Below, piece after piece: positions 8,935-18,748 of a stretch of 64,000 nucleotides of DNA (position 1 is its first letter; each line of letters begins with the position of its first letter). Source of the stretch: Vibrio sp. SNU_ST1. Lineage in GTDB: Bacteria; Pseudomonadota; Gammaproteobacteria; Enterobacterales; Vibrionaceae. The notes beneath the pieces were generated by a model that was not told the origin of the DNA, did not search any database, and worked only from the letters and a program-made list of their open reading frames with translations. Location of the stretch: positions 1,426,001 through 1,490,000 of the forward strand of contig NZ_CP130748.1 in the NCBI RefSeq assembly GCF_030563405.1. The letters run 5' to 3'. The position numbers were made by a program, and so were the translations under genes.

Positions 8935-11537
8935 GATTGAACCCCTAATTTCTGTTTATCGGATTCTAGAAATAATGAAAAGAATAGAATTAGACTGAAT
9001 GAACTCACGAGTAATGAAACCCCAAATATAAGGATGGTATTATCGTAACCAAAAATGCTCAAACATACGCCTGCTAGCATAGGCCCTGCAATATTACCGA
9101 TGCGCTCGGTGAGCCTGAAGATACCGATAATTTTCCCTTTTTCAATGCCTTGGCCGGAGAGTAGTTCGATGACCAGTGGTATTTGAGGCGAAACACAAAT
9201 GCCATGCGCAATGCCGATAATGATAACGATCAGTAACACTCCCAATGTACCTTGGAAGAAGTAAAAGTTGAGTAATGCAAGAGAAGAAAGTAGCCCACCG
9301 ATAAAAATGAAAGCCATTTTGTTTTTGAGTTTGTCGACTAGAATTGCGCTCAACGGTGAAATGACGATGATTGCAAGACCGTAAGCCATAATTACGCGGC
9401 CAGAAACAGAGCTACTTTCGCCCAAGAATTGTAGATAAACCGGGCAAATATAGTAAAGGAAACCAGTAAGTACGATCTTCGCTGGTATCGCACTGAATAT
9501 CGTGATTAATGCAAAATATTTGTTACTTAACAGTTGTTTGAAATCTTTTAAATTGAGAGGTTTACTTGAGTTAGTTGTGCTCGATTTCTCAAAAAACACA
9601 TAGACAAGTAAGACACTGAGCGTTGCGATCAATCCAGCGAGCATAAACGTCTCTGAGTATCCAAGCTTCTCCGCAAGGATCCCACCAATCGCGGCTCCAC
9701 ATAGAGAGCCAGAGAAAAATGATGACAAGAAAGTCGCCATTCCTTTAGTACGATTAGAATCGTTGGTGGTATCTGACACATAACCCTGTGCGGAAATAAA
9801 AACGATACCATAGCCAACCGCCGTGAATGCACGCGCTATTAATAAGAATTCGAGGGATTGAACGAAAGCAGTAGCGACTAACCCTATGCTCGTGATCAGC
9901 CCTCCTGTCATTAACGAATGTCTTCTGCCTACTTTGTCTGACCAGTATCCCGAAAATGGTAGTGAGATCGCCCAACACAGCATGAACAGTGAAATTGGCA
10001 GACTAGTCACTAGGTTGTCAGGAATCCAACCCGTTATGTTGTCCAGTGAAGACACGAACCTAGGAAAAAAGGCTAGTGAAGACGCTTCCGAGAGGACCAA
10101 TAAAAATAGTGGTAAGCGAATGAATCGAAAGTCTTGTTTATCAATATCTTGTGAAGGTTGAGCTGGCTTTAGCTTAATAATTGCTTGGTTAGCTAGATGA
10201 AGCAGTTTGCCAAACTCGTCTCGAGAAGAGGTTTTTGCCAAGTGATTGACGATATCTCGGTTCACAAGCATGAATACTTTCTTTAATTGGTTCCAAGGTG
10301 AAATAATCATGAAGTTACACATGAATAGAATTATTTCGGCGACGACAAGGCAAGAGGCGACCAAAACGGTGATCATATCCATGACGCTTTCTTTCAGCAT
10401 ATTCATGATCAAGTTGTTGTCGGTAGTCACCTTCAGCTGCATTGTGTGACTTAGGCTATTACTGTTATTGTGGTTGTCGATATTGTCGCTATTAAATGGT
10501 GTAAACGTTGATACGCGTATAGATGCGTGTTTAACATTTCCCTCAGGATAGTGATAAGAGCTACCAGACTTCCCGTTAAAAGTAATAGATAGAATCTCAC
10601 TGTGGTTATCAACGAAGAAAGCAAATTCGTCTTCTAAGCCATGCAGTCTGTTGTCTGGAACGCCTTTATTGAGTAACCCTTTAATCATCTGATTTAGTGA
10701 GTCACCAATCAGGGTTGATTTCTGCTCGAGCTTAACTTCATAAATCTGCGAAAACTTGTCCAGAGATTGATAAGAAACACCTAAATTAGCAATAATCGTT
10801 AACAGGATAGCAAGAGAAATGATAAACACGGGAAAGTGTTTTGTTTTCAATTTCTCGAACTTGGACATTGAATCGGGAGATTGCAGTGCCTTATGTGCTT
10901 GAGCTAACGTTGGAAGTAAATCGCTAGCTCCATCAGAAGTTTCAATTATCTCAGTTGCACCTTTAACACGGTCTACAATCCCTTCTAACAGATATTTCAA
11001 GGCTATAAAGGCAAATGCACAAGACAGCACTATCCATAAGGCTGAATACAAGAATTGATCCTTTAGCAAGGACGCTTTCTGTTGGTCTAATAGTGTCGTA
11101 GAGTAATAGAGCTTTATTTGGCCTTCAACTAAACCAAAAGAGTTGGTTATATCAAGTGATAGCTGACGATCGTTTGCTTGGTTGTGTACACCTGTGCCAA
11201 ATAGTTGTTCACCAGAGGTAGACACCACCATTAATGCAGTAATGCCATCAACAAACTTTAGCCTACGATCCAGTATACCTTGTATGTTCGATATAGCTGG
11301 AAGCGGCAGACCTAAACTGATCGCTTGATTGATATCATTATGTGTTTCTTCTAAAACGATTCGATAGGTAGAGTCGGAGGTTTCCGTCAGCCTTTTCTCG
11401 AAATTGAAATAGTTTAGTGTTGCATTTAACGTGATGGAAAACAGCAAAACCGCCATGATGGCGAACATCAATTTGACCCTAAGTGATAGGCTAAATGATG
11501 TCGGATTGGTGGAGGTTTGGCTGGTCTTGCTGTTCAT
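8931..11537 (-). CDS. Fused double sensor-MFS transporter in the T6SS operon
   Basis: An 868-residue membrane protein. Residues 1-460 look like a chemoreceptor or histidine-kinase input half: membrane segments near 22-44, 162-184, 234-255 and 388-410 enclose two periplasmic domains (about 45-160 and 256-387), and the last segment is followed by a HAMP-like stretch. Residues 470-855 form a 12-helix major facilitator domain with the cytoplasmic signature GYWSDKVGRR. No kinase, GGDEF or methyl-accepting output is present. Related sensor-MFS fusions exist, but I do not recognise a named member. It starts 10 bases after the tssH stop with only a weak ribosome site (AGG) and overlaps the next gene by four bases. 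Its place beside two orphan binding proteins suggests a ligand-responsive module. The transported or sensed molecule is unknown. Confidence 0.8.
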   Translation of the reverse strand: MNSKTSQTSTNPTSFSLSLRVKLMFAIMAVLLFSITLNATLNYFNFEKRLTETSDSTYRIVLEETHNDINQAISLGLPLPAISNIQGILDRRLKFVDGITALMVVSTSGEQLFGTGVHNQANDRQLSLDITNSFGLVEGQIKLYYSTTLLDQQKASLLKDQFLYSALWIVLSCAFAFIALKYLLEGIVDRVKGATEIIETSDGASDLLPTLAQAHKALQSPDSMSKFEKLKTKHFPVFIISLAILLTIIANLGVSYQSLDKFSQIYEVKLEQKSTLIGDSLNQMIKGLLNKGVPDNRLHGLEDEFAFFVDNHSEILSITFNGKSGSSYHYPEGNVKHASIRVSTFTPFNSDNIDNHNNSNSLSHTMQLKVTTDNNLIMNMLKESVMDMITVLVASCLVVAEIILFMCNFMIISPWNQLKKVFMLVNRDIVNHLAKTSSRDEFGKLLHLANQAIIKLKPAQPSQDIDKQDFRFIRLPLFLLVLSEASSLAFFPRFVSSLDNITGWIPDNLVTSLPISLFMLCWAISLPFSGYWSDKVGRRHSLMTGGLITSIGLVATAFVQSLEFLLIARAFTAVGYGIVFISAQGYVSDTTNDSNRTKGMATFLSSFFSGSLCGAAIGGILAEKLGYSETFMLAGLIATLSVLLVYVFFEKSSTTNSSKPLNLKDFKQLLSNKYFALITIFSAIPAKIVLTGFLYYICPVYLQFLGESSSVSGRVIMAYGLAIIVISPLSAILVDKLKNKMAFIFIGGLLSSLALLNFYFFQGTLGVLLIVIIIGIAHGICVSPQIPLVIELLSGQGIEKGKIIGIFRLTERIGNIAGPMLAGVCLSIFGYDNTILIFGVSLLVSSFSLILFFSLFLESDKQKLGVQS

Positions 11538-11547
11538 TGGTTAAGGC

Positions 11548-14160
11548 CTACTTAATAGATAAATCGAAGTCAGCACTGTTGTTCGTTGCGCTAACTGTTA
11601 CTTGAGTAATGGGTTCGCTGCGGCTTAATCGCCCGATACATTCTTCGGCTAATCTTGGCATCAGTGAACGGTTAATAATTTGTTCTACAGCGCGACCGCC
11701 AGTGGTTGGATCGGTATTACGGTCGACCACGAACTGAATGAAATTCGTATCCCAAGTGAATGAAGCTTTATATTGCTCTGCAAGTTTCTTTTTGATTCGA
11801 TTTAGCGATATTTCTGTGATTTTCGCCAATTCTTCATCGTTAAGTGGGTAGTAGGGAACAATGGTAGTTCGGCCTAAAAATGCAGGTTTAAAGTATTGTT
11901 GCAGATCCGGACGTATTGATTCGAGTAGCTTGTCATTATCGATGCGATCGGTAGTCTGAGCACACACATCACAGATAGCTTGGTCGGCAGCGTTCGACGT
12001 CATAATAATGATGGTGTTCTTGAAATCGACGGTTCGACCTTCGCTGTCTTTGATATGACCTTTATCGAAGATTTGATAGAACAGATCATGTACGCCAGGG
12101 TGTGCCTTCTCCATCTCATCCAATAGCAATACAGAATAAGGGTTGCGTCGAATCGCTTCCGTCAATACACCACCTTCACCAAAGCCCACGTAACCTGCTG
12201 GTGAGCCGAGTAGCATGGAAATTTTATGCTCCTCTTTAAACTCGGTCATGTTAATAACGGTAAGATCGTTGCTTCCTCCGTACAGTTGCTCCGCAAGTGC
12301 CATTGCAGTTTCAGTTTTACCGACACCACTTGGGCCACACATTAGGAACACACCAATCGGTTTACGATTGTCCGTTAAACCCGCTCGGGAAATACGAATT
12401 GCTTTTGCTAGTTCGTTCTTTGCGACATCTTGTCCTATCACTCGAGTATTAAGTTCATCTTCCAAGGTCAGCAGCTTAGCGATTTCATCGCTCATCATGT
12501 TACCAACCGGGATACCAGTCCAATTCGCAATCACCTGAGCAATAGTGTTATCGTCGACCATGGCATAGACGAGGGGCTCCTCACCTTGTACGTTTGCTAA
12601 CTCGATACGTAGGCCGTCGAGTCGCTGCTGCTTGTTGGAGTCAACCGCATTTAGCTCTTGTGCTTCAGTTATCTCTTGCTGAACCACTTTAATTTGGTCT
12701 ACTAATTCAATCTCTTTTTCCCAACGCGTGTAATACGCAGCCAACGTTTGTTGGTTCTCTTCTATCGATAGTGTGAGCTCTTTAATCAACTCAGCGCTGT
12801 TGGAGAACAGTGCCTCTTCTTTTTCTAATGCTGATTTTTCGTTTTCTTGATAACGAATCGTCTGCTCTAGTGTTTCCAATACTTCTGGCTTCGCGCCTTG
12901 TGTCAGTGCGATTCGTGCACTGGCAGTATCAAGTAGGCTAATGGCTTTGTCTGGCAGTTGGCGACTTGGAAGGTAACGGATCGATAAGTTGACCGCTGCT
13001 TCAATCGCGGATTCAGCAATAAAAGCGCCATGGTGAGCTTGCAATGAAGCAGCCACACCACGAAGCATTTGCATCGCATCTTCTGCGTTAGGCTCTTCAA
13101 TGGTCACAACTTGGAATCGGCGTGTTAGAGCCGGATCTTTTTCGAAGTACTTTTTGTATTCCGCCCATGTTGTCGCAGCGATGGTTTTGAACTCACCACG
13201 CGCCAAGGCTGGTTTTAGAAGGTTTGCCGCGTCGTTTTGTCCAGCAGCGCCGCCCGCACCGATAAGGGTGTGAGCTTCATCGATAAATACAATGATGGGT
13301 ACTTCTGAGCTTTTTACTTCATTGATGACGTCTTTTAAGCGGTTCTCAAACTCACCTTTAACGCTAGCACCGGCTTGCAGTAAGCCAAGGTCTAAAGAGT
13401 GGATCTGTACGCCTTGTAGAGCACTAGGGACTTCATCGGCTGCAATTCTTAACGCTAATCCTTCAACAACAGCGGTTTTACCTACGCCTGGTTCACCGAC
13501 CATAATCGGGTTGTTTTGGCGCTTACGACACAAGATATCAATCGCTTTTCTTACTTCTGCATTACGGCCTGAAATTGGGTCGATGTTGCCATCAATAGCC
13601 TGCTGAGTTAGGTTTACTGTGTATTTGCTTAGAGCGTCGTTACCCGCGGGGGTACTATCGACAGCGCCATTAGCTGAAGGTGCTGAAGAGTTACGTGCTA
13701 TAGGGGTTTTCTTGATAAGACCTTGCAGAGACTCAAGTGAAACATTGCTTAATGATTCAAGTTGTAAGGTCGTCACACCTAATACGTTTTGCTGCATTAG
13801 AGCTTGAATAAGGTGTAGGCTGACGATCTCTCCATGCCCGTAGTTTACTGATGCAATCATCCAAGCGTCTTTGATTAATTCCGTTAACCCGTGGCTTAAC
13901 GTCGGTTGACCTTCATTGCCTTTTGGGAGCATAGATATTTTCTTTGTCAATTCATTGACTAAGGCATCTATTGAAAGTTTTTGAGATTCACACAATGTCA
14001 TTAGCATTGGGTCTTTCTGGGAGATAAGTTGAAGAACCCAGTGTTCAACCTCTATAGCTCCAACACCTTGGTTCATTGCTGAACCAGCAGATGCTTCGAG
14101 CGCCTGCTTTAGGGTAGGTGCTAGCTTGCCTACTAAGTTAGTGAGCGTTACTTGTGTCAT
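11548..14160 (-). CDS. tssH: TssH (ClpV) AAA+ ATPase that recycles the T6SS sheath
   Basis: Hexameric Clp/Hsp100-type unfoldase that disassembles contracted TssB-TssC sheaths. The N-terminal Clp repeat domain spans about 1-150; the first AAA+ domain has Walker A GEPGVGKT at 222-229 and Walker B VFIDEAHTL; a coiled-coil middle domain lies around 410-520; the second AAA+ domain has GPSGVGKTE near residue 610 and LLLDEMEKAHPGV. The 870-residue length fits ClpV rather than ClpB by context. The start is supported by AAGGA seven bases upstream. It sits 46 bases after tssG and 10 bases before the sensor-MFS gene. Confidence 0.97.
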   Translation of the reverse strand: MTQVTLTNLVGKLAPTLKQALEASAGSAMNQGVGAIEVEHWVLQLISQKDPMLMTLCESQKLSIDALVNELTKKISMLPKGNEGQPTLSHGLTELIKDAWMIASVNYGHGEIVSLHLIQALMQQNVLGVTTLQLESLSNVSLESLQGLIKKTPIARNSSAPSANGAVDSTPAGNDALSKYTVNLTQQAIDGNIDPISGRNAEVRKAIDILCRKRQNNPIMVGEPGVGKTAVVEGLALRIAADEVPSALQGVQIHSLDLGLLQAGASVKGEFENRLKDVINEVKSSEVPIIVFIDEAHTLIGAGGAAGQNDAANLLKPALARGEFKTIAATTWAEYKKYFEKDPALTRRFQVVTIEEPNAEDAMQMLRGVAASLQAHHGAFIAESAIEAAVNLSIRYLPSRQLPDKAISLLDTASARIALTQGAKPEVLETLEQTIRYQENEKSALEKEEALFSNSAELIKELTLSIEENQQTLAAYYTRWEKEIELVDQIKVVQQEITEAQELNAVDSNKQQRLDGLRIELANVQGEEPLVYAMVDDNTIAQVIANWTGIPVGNMMSDEIAKLLTLEDELNTRVIGQDVAKNELAKAIRISRAGLTDNRKPIGVFLMCGPSGVGKTETAMALAEQLYGGSNDLTVINMTEFKEEHKISMLLGSPAGYVGFGEGGVLTEAIRRNPYSVLLLDEMEKAHPGVHDLFYQIFDKGHIKDSEGRTVDFKNTIIIMTSNAADQAICDVCAQTTDRIDNDKLLESIRPDLQQYFKPAFLGRTTIVPYYPLNDEELAKITEISLNRIKKKLAEQYKASFTWDTNFIQFVVDRNTDPTTGGRAVEQIINRSLMPRLAEECIGRLSRSEPITQVTVSATNNSADFDLSIK

Positions 14161-14206
14161 TGTTTATTCCTTATATTTCTATAATCTACACGAACCATAT
14201 TGCGAA

Positions 14207-15139
14207 CTATAAAAGCAAAATGTTTACACTTTTATTAGGACTATGCTGAGGGGCAAGATAATCAATCTCTCCTAGGCGAGCTGCAATAGAAACGTTGCTT
14301 GATAAACGGGGTTTGGTTAAATATGAACGCTTAACGTTCAAATAGATGGCAACAGGCGTGTTGTCTTTTAAGTAATGCTGAGTCAAAGACCACATGGATT
14401 TCGCCAATTGGTCATCTTGCTGAATTTCTAGGAATTCACTTCTGCTTTTTGGAGTAACAAAAATACTCAAGTTGTTGAAATTAACGAGGCAGGTTTTTCC
14501 TACTAAGAAACCTTGGCCTAAACGGCTATTGAAATCCCGATTTGTACCTAGTCGTGTCAATGAATCTGTAGGCAATAGGCGACGTTCAAATGCCTTACAT
14601 TCGACATTGATTGAGTAAGGAAAAAAATCATTGAGTATCTTTTTTAGCGTTGTAAGGCTACGGCTTTGTTGGCTAAGTAATAGTGAGTATTGCAGGTATT
14701 CTTTGTGTTCTTTCCCAAGTGCTGAAAAATGATTCAATAACGCCGTTTTTTTGGAATTCTGCTCGTTTTCAACGAGTAACCAACGTTGCACATTAGTTCG
14801 ATAGGTGATTTCAAAGTGGCGTTGATTAAACACATCCAGAAAGTCTTGCAGTGAATGATCGTCGTTGTGTATCGCGCTTAACAACTCTTCATAAATATAA
14901 TTGGGAATTACCCCTTTTACACCAGAAAGCGCTTCTTTTGCCAATCTCAGCTTTGCCTTGTTTCCCTTTAGCGAAAAGTACTGAATTTCTTGAGGGTTCC
15001 CGGTTGGCATTGCCTCAGACTTCAATTGGATTTGTAGCTGAGTAGAGCTGTGAGACTGGAGTCGTTCCAATAGTCTCATTGCTTGCGAGAAGTCGTACTT
15101 TTCGGGTTGAGTCGTTAGATCTTCGATGAAATGCTTCAT
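14207..15139 (-). CDS. tssG: TssG T6SS baseplate wedge protein
   Basis: Baseplate wedge subunit that pairs with TssF. The 310-residue protein shows the family opening YDFSQAMRLLERL and, in its second half, TRLGTNRDFNSRLGQGFLVG, close to the usual TssG glycine-rich segment. The start at 15139 is backed by AGGA upstream; the gap to the tssF stop is 46 bases. It is slightly shorter than many homologues, but nothing looks truncated. Confidence 0.92.
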   Translation of the reverse strand: MKHFIEDLTTQPEKYDFSQAMRLLERLQSHSSTQLQIQLKSEAMPTGNPQEIQYFSLKGNKAKLRLAKEALSGVKGVIPNYIYEELLSAIHNDDHSLQDFLDVFNQRHFEITYRTNVQRWLLVENEQNSKKTALLNHFSALGKEHKEYLQYSLLLSQQSRSLTTLKKILNDFFPYSINVECKAFERRLLPTDSLTRLGTNRDFNSRLGQGFLVGKTCLVNFNNLSIFVTPKSRSEFLEIQQDDQLAKSMWSLTQHYLKDNTPVAIYLNVKRSYLTKPRLSSNVSIAARLGEIDYLAPQHSPNKSVNILLL

Positions 15140-15185
15140 ATCGGCTTCCTATAACGATCGATCCAATTGTGCTTATTTTGTGGAG

Positions 15186-16937
15186 TTACAGGCACAATTG
15201 ACTACCGTGAATCTTAGGGTATTTTTTTATGAAACCATCTCGCCCATAGAGACGAATCTTAAGTTGGATGTATCTATCAAAACTGCAAAATTGCTGGAAG
15301 AAGCGATTCAACACATCGGCAAATGCTAGATAAGGTGAGGTGGCATCAAGCGTAAGTTCAATCTCGGTTCCGGGCGAGAACACGTTCTTACCCAACACAC
15401 GAATTGCAGAAACTTGCGAATTGAATGTAATTGAGTGAATCATCTGAATTTCTGTGCTTGATACCTGGTCGCGACTGCACAAACTCAACATATGTTTGAG
15501 TTCAGCTACCGGGTTGCTAGATTGCACCAATGATGTGAAGTTGGTGTTCAATAAGCTAATAAATTCCCAGTGGATGTTTTGGTCGATTTCTTTTTTAATC
15601 GGCGCAGAGGGCGGGTAAATAGGTGAGAAATCACCGGGTAAATCAATACTCTCTAAGCATTCCAAAGTGCCGATTACACCACAAGCTTGCTTCCCATTAG
15701 TACACAGTAACTTGGTACCAAGTAGCTTGCTAAATTCTGTATTTGTCGTGTCCGATAACGAAATCGCTATGCTTACTTCACCAAAGTGATCGTGTTTACT
15801 TTGCCAGTAGTCGTAACTTTGGTTATGTGAATACTTTTCTTTAAAAAGTGGAATTAAAGGGACCTCTCCGTTCGGAGTGATTTCATAGACGTTTTGAATT
15901 TCAATAATTTCTATATTGTTGTCACTATGAGCGTCGGCATTAACTGGAACGGATAGAGTCCGGTGGTCATATGGGATCGGTTCGCCAGTTTGCTCAAATA
16001 AATTAATCGCAGGCACGACATTGAGCTTGAATACGTCTCTATTAAATAGACGAATGAACTCTGATGGCAATGATGACATAAACAAATTAATCACGATTTC
16101 AGACTCGTCAAATTTGTTCGCGTGTTCAGCAAAGTTTTTTAGTCTAAAGAACTGTCGCTTCTCTTTGAAAAAGAAGAATTCATTGATCAGTTGATAACCG
16201 GTGAATTGATTTCCGTGTTCAGGCAAGAACTTAAACTCGAGATCACTGATTCGATTTTTTAGTTGAAGGTTATCAACGGTCGAGTGTTGGGCACACTCGG
16301 AATCGGAAATGGAAATCGACAAGGTATTGTTGAGAAGCAAATCGACGAGAGAGTCAGCATTATTTTCGAAGCCTTTGACGAAGAAATCGAGATCACCTAA
16401 TTCTAAATGGCTGAAATAAACATCCGGATCACCAGTACTCAGAGATATCTGAACAACCGCGGAGCTTTGGTTAGCTGTTGAAGGTCTGTTGAAACTAAAC
16501 GGCGCACTCAATGCTCTGGCATTGCTTAAATTAAATGGTGCTATATTGAGTTCGTCAACGGTCTTAAATAGGCACTCGTTTTTCGTGTTTGTACTTGAAA
16601 AAAGTGAGCCTTTAGGCAAGCTGCTTGATTCAATAGGACCGTCTTCAGTATGAAGTTCAAGATAAGCAACACTAGGAACAGTTTGAATATAAGAAGGGTA
16701 GAGAACACTCAAAATACCTTCGATAACTTCAGGCAACTGTTCAGATAGTTTTTTTTCTACCTTTGCGTTCAATAGTGCTACACCGTCGAGTAAGCGAGCC
16801 ATGCTAGGGTCTTCGATCTTACCTTGATGAATATTGAGGTTTTCGGCATGAGTAGGGTATTCCTGACCGAACTGACCTAACGAACGGCGCACAAAGGCCA
16901 GTTCTTGCTCGAAGTAACGCATAATGGGCTCAGTCAT
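15186..16937 (-). CDS. tssF: TssF T6SS baseplate protein
   Basis: Large baseplate wedge subunit, 583 residues, normal for the family. The N-terminus MRYFEQELAFVRRSLGQFG followed by DPSMARLLDGVALLNAKVE and LSVLYPSY is the conserved TssF head, and the C-terminus holds FADVLNRFFQQFCSFD. The start overlaps the end of tssE by eight bases; an AAGAAG stretch upstream is a modest ribosome site. An ATG five codons later (just before RYFEQ) is an alternative start. Confidence 0.94.
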   Translation of the reverse strand: MTEPIMRYFEQELAFVRRSLGQFGQEYPTHAENLNIHQGKIEDPSMARLLDGVALLNAKVEKKLSEQLPEVIEGILSVLYPSYIQTVPSVAYLELHTEDGPIESSSLPKGSLFSSTNTKNECLFKTVDELNIAPFNLSNARALSAPFSFNRPSTANQSSAVVQISLSTGDPDVYFSHLELGDLDFFVKGFENNADSLVDLLLNNTLSISISDSECAQHSTVDNLQLKNRISDLEFKFLPEHGNQFTGYQLINEFFFFKEKRQFFRLKNFAEHANKFDESEIVINLFMSSLPSEFIRLFNRDVFKLNVVPAINLFEQTGEPIPYDHRTLSVPVNADAHSDNNIEIIEIQNVYEITPNGEVPLIPLFKEKYSHNQSYDYWQSKHDHFGEVSIAISLSDTTNTEFSKLLGTKLLCTNGKQACGVIGTLECLESIDLPGDFSPIYPPSAPIKKEIDQNIHWEFISLLNTNFTSLVQSSNPVAELKHMLSLCSRDQVSSTEIQMIHSITFNSQVSAIRVLGKNVFSPGTEIELTLDATSPYLAFADVLNRFFQQFCSFDRYIQLKIRLYGRDGFIKKYPKIHGSQLCL

Positions 16938-17352
16938 AGCTATCTTCTTCTATAGATGTAGTTAAATCGCTTAGTGCGATTCTTGAATCAAAGATTAGGT
17001 CTCGTTCACCATTATTGGTCTTCACTTTAGCTATGATGTTGAACGATAGTGAATTATCACCTTCTTTACGCTGCCCGAGCTCAACAGATATGTCGTGTAA
17101 TCGTGGCTCGAAGCTTTTTATCCAAGCCTCGATACGTAAAGTGATCTGAGTGTTTTCTAAGGTTGCGCTCAGTAAATGAACATCTTCGATACCAAATTTA
17201 AAGTTCGAGCGGTTTACTTCAAAGAGCCTATTATCAATTTCTGTCAATGAAGCTTCTGCCTCTAACAGCTTGGTTAGGTGGAACTTAATATCTTCAATCT
17301 CGGCGTCCTGATAGGGCTTTGCATTGCTGATAAAGGTTTTCCAAAAACTCAT
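16930..17352 (-). CDS. tssE: TssE T6SS baseplate gp25-like protein
   Basis: A small baseplate protein related to phage T4 gp25 (lysozyme-like fold without enzymatic activity) that primes sheath assembly. At 140 residues it is of normal length. The gp25-type signature is LTEIDNRLFEVNRSNFKFGIEDVHLL at about 35-63 (shown here only to locate it by its key N-R-S-x-x-x-F-G-I-E-D residues) and the tail RDLIFDSRIAL. It overlaps the upstream TssC paralogue by four bases (ATGA) and tssF by eight, so the three are translationally linked. Confidence 0.88.
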   Translation of the reverse strand: MSFWKTFISNAKPYQDAEIEDIKFHLTKLLEAEASLTEIDNRLFEVNRSNFKFGIEDVHLLSATLENTQITLRIEAWIKSFEPRLHDISVELGQRKEGDNSLSFNIIAKVKTNNGERDLIFDSRIALSDLTTSIEEDSYD

Positions 17353-18746
17353 GATGCTACCTCGTTTAGATCGGTAGTCAGCACAACCTCGCCACTAAAG
17401 TAATCAAATTGGTATTGAGGAACGATACGCAGAGTGCAGGCAAAACTGCCAGCTTGAGAGCGAGATTCTTTGACACTAACTTTGGCAAAGCTCAATGGAT
17501 ATTTGGACAAGGTTTCTTCATTTGCAAATGAGACATTGCTGGAAAACTTTTCGATCCAGTTTGTTAAAAACAGCTCACACTCGTTGGCACTGTTGAAACT
17601 ACCGACCATCTCACGCACTTGCACTTTTAGATAATGGGCAATTCTGCAAGACATTAGCGTAGTCTGAATCTGAGTTAACACTTTGTCATTATCGTTCTGC
17701 CCACACTGCCAAATAGAGTTATTGCCATTGAAGTAAAACTTATTGGTTAAAGGGCTTTTGGTTAATGGAATAAAGCCACTTTGCGCGTAAAAATTAGACA
17801 GTTGCCCGAATAAACTAACATCCGCTACTGGTTTTTGCAGGTGGCTGTCAAAATAGTGGCTCGCAGGGAGGTTAATAACAGAGCCTTGCAACTTGTCATT
17901 CCAGCGGGACTTCAGAAAGCCGAACCAGTTCACACGATGAAATTCCCGCATGATTGTAGTGGCTAGTACCATATTGGCTAAGCCCCATGAGCCTTTGCCT
18001 TGTTCATTATAAACAAAGCCGACTCGTCGGTTTTTGTATGCATCACGAAGACGAACCTGAGGTAACGCCATGCCAATAAAGCGTGAACTTGGTTTACTGC
18101 GTAGGTCTTGCCACGCTTTGAAATCAGGACCGGATAGAATTTTGTTGATTCGCGTTATATCAGAGAGCCAGTCTGCACCACTTTCACCAAAAAAGGTTGG
18201 TGTTGGAGAGAAAAGCATCGGGCAGAGCGTCGCTTCCCCTAATTTACCTAACAGTTCTACGGTAAATAGGTCGTCATAATTGGCATCAAAATCGATATCC
18301 ATCGCGATGGGGTGGCTAAATGTGATGCATCCAAAGGGGTGACCCCCTAAAGTATTGAGCTCGCTATTACCTATCTTGTTATACAAGTCGCTGGATTTTG
18401 TTGAGTACGCTTGATTAACATCACTGGAGATCTCAGCCCAATTCATATCGAGTAATTTTACATGAGCCCTTTGGTAGCTGATGGGTAAAGATACAAGTTG
18501 CTGAAGACTCAACCAGTTGCGTTCTAACTTTTGAAAATCAGGCTCATGAATGACAGCATCGAGCTGTAAACTGAGTGTAGTATCAATCTTCGATATTAGT
18601 GTGGATATCAATGAAATCAATGAGGATTTAGAGCGCAAAGAGTGTTGGTCTAGCTCAGATAATAGAGATAAAGCCTCTTTTATAAAGGTATTATCTGTAT
18701 TATCTAATTGGTTAAATTTGTTTTGCCATTCCGTATCTAACTTCAT
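17349..18746 (-). CDS. Second TssC-family protein (ImpD-like sheath paralogue)
   Basis: A 465-residue paralogue of the large sheath subunit. It can be followed against the neighbouring TssC: LERNWLSLQQLV against LEGSWRGLQKLV, GGHPFGCITF against GGQPYGTFIG, ALPQVRLRDAY against TLPRTLARLPY, and CRIAHYLKVQVREMVGS against SRIAHYLKVMGRDKLGS. Overall identity is clearly low. A second TssC-like gene (ImpD) directly after tssC is known in several T6SS clusters; its role is not settled. Here it opens the tssE-F-G part of the operon. Its ATG follows a T tract and has no ribosome site of its own, sitting just behind a terminator-like hairpin, so low expression is expected (inference). Confidence 0.85.
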   Translation of the reverse strand: MKLDTEWQNKFNQLDNTDNTFIKEALSLLSELDQHSLRSKSSLISLISTLISKIDTTLSLQLDAVIHEPDFQKLERNWLSLQQLVSLPISYQRAHVKLLDMNWAEISSDVNQAYSTKSSDLYNKIGNSELNTLGGHPFGCITFSHPIAMDIDFDANYDDLFTVELLGKLGEATLCPMLFSPTPTFFGESGADWLSDITRINKILSGPDFKAWQDLRSKPSSRFIGMALPQVRLRDAYKNRRVGFVYNEQGKGSWGLANMVLATTIMREFHRVNWFGFLKSRWNDKLQGSVINLPASHYFDSHLQKPVADVSLFGQLSNFYAQSGFIPLTKSPLTNKFYFNGNNSIWQCGQNDNDKVLTQIQTTLMSCRIAHYLKVQVREMVGSFNSANECELFLTNWIEKFSSNVSFANEETLSKYPLSFAKVSVKESRSQAGSFACTLRIVPQYQFDYFSGEVVLTTDLNEVAS

Positions 18747-18748
18747 AC

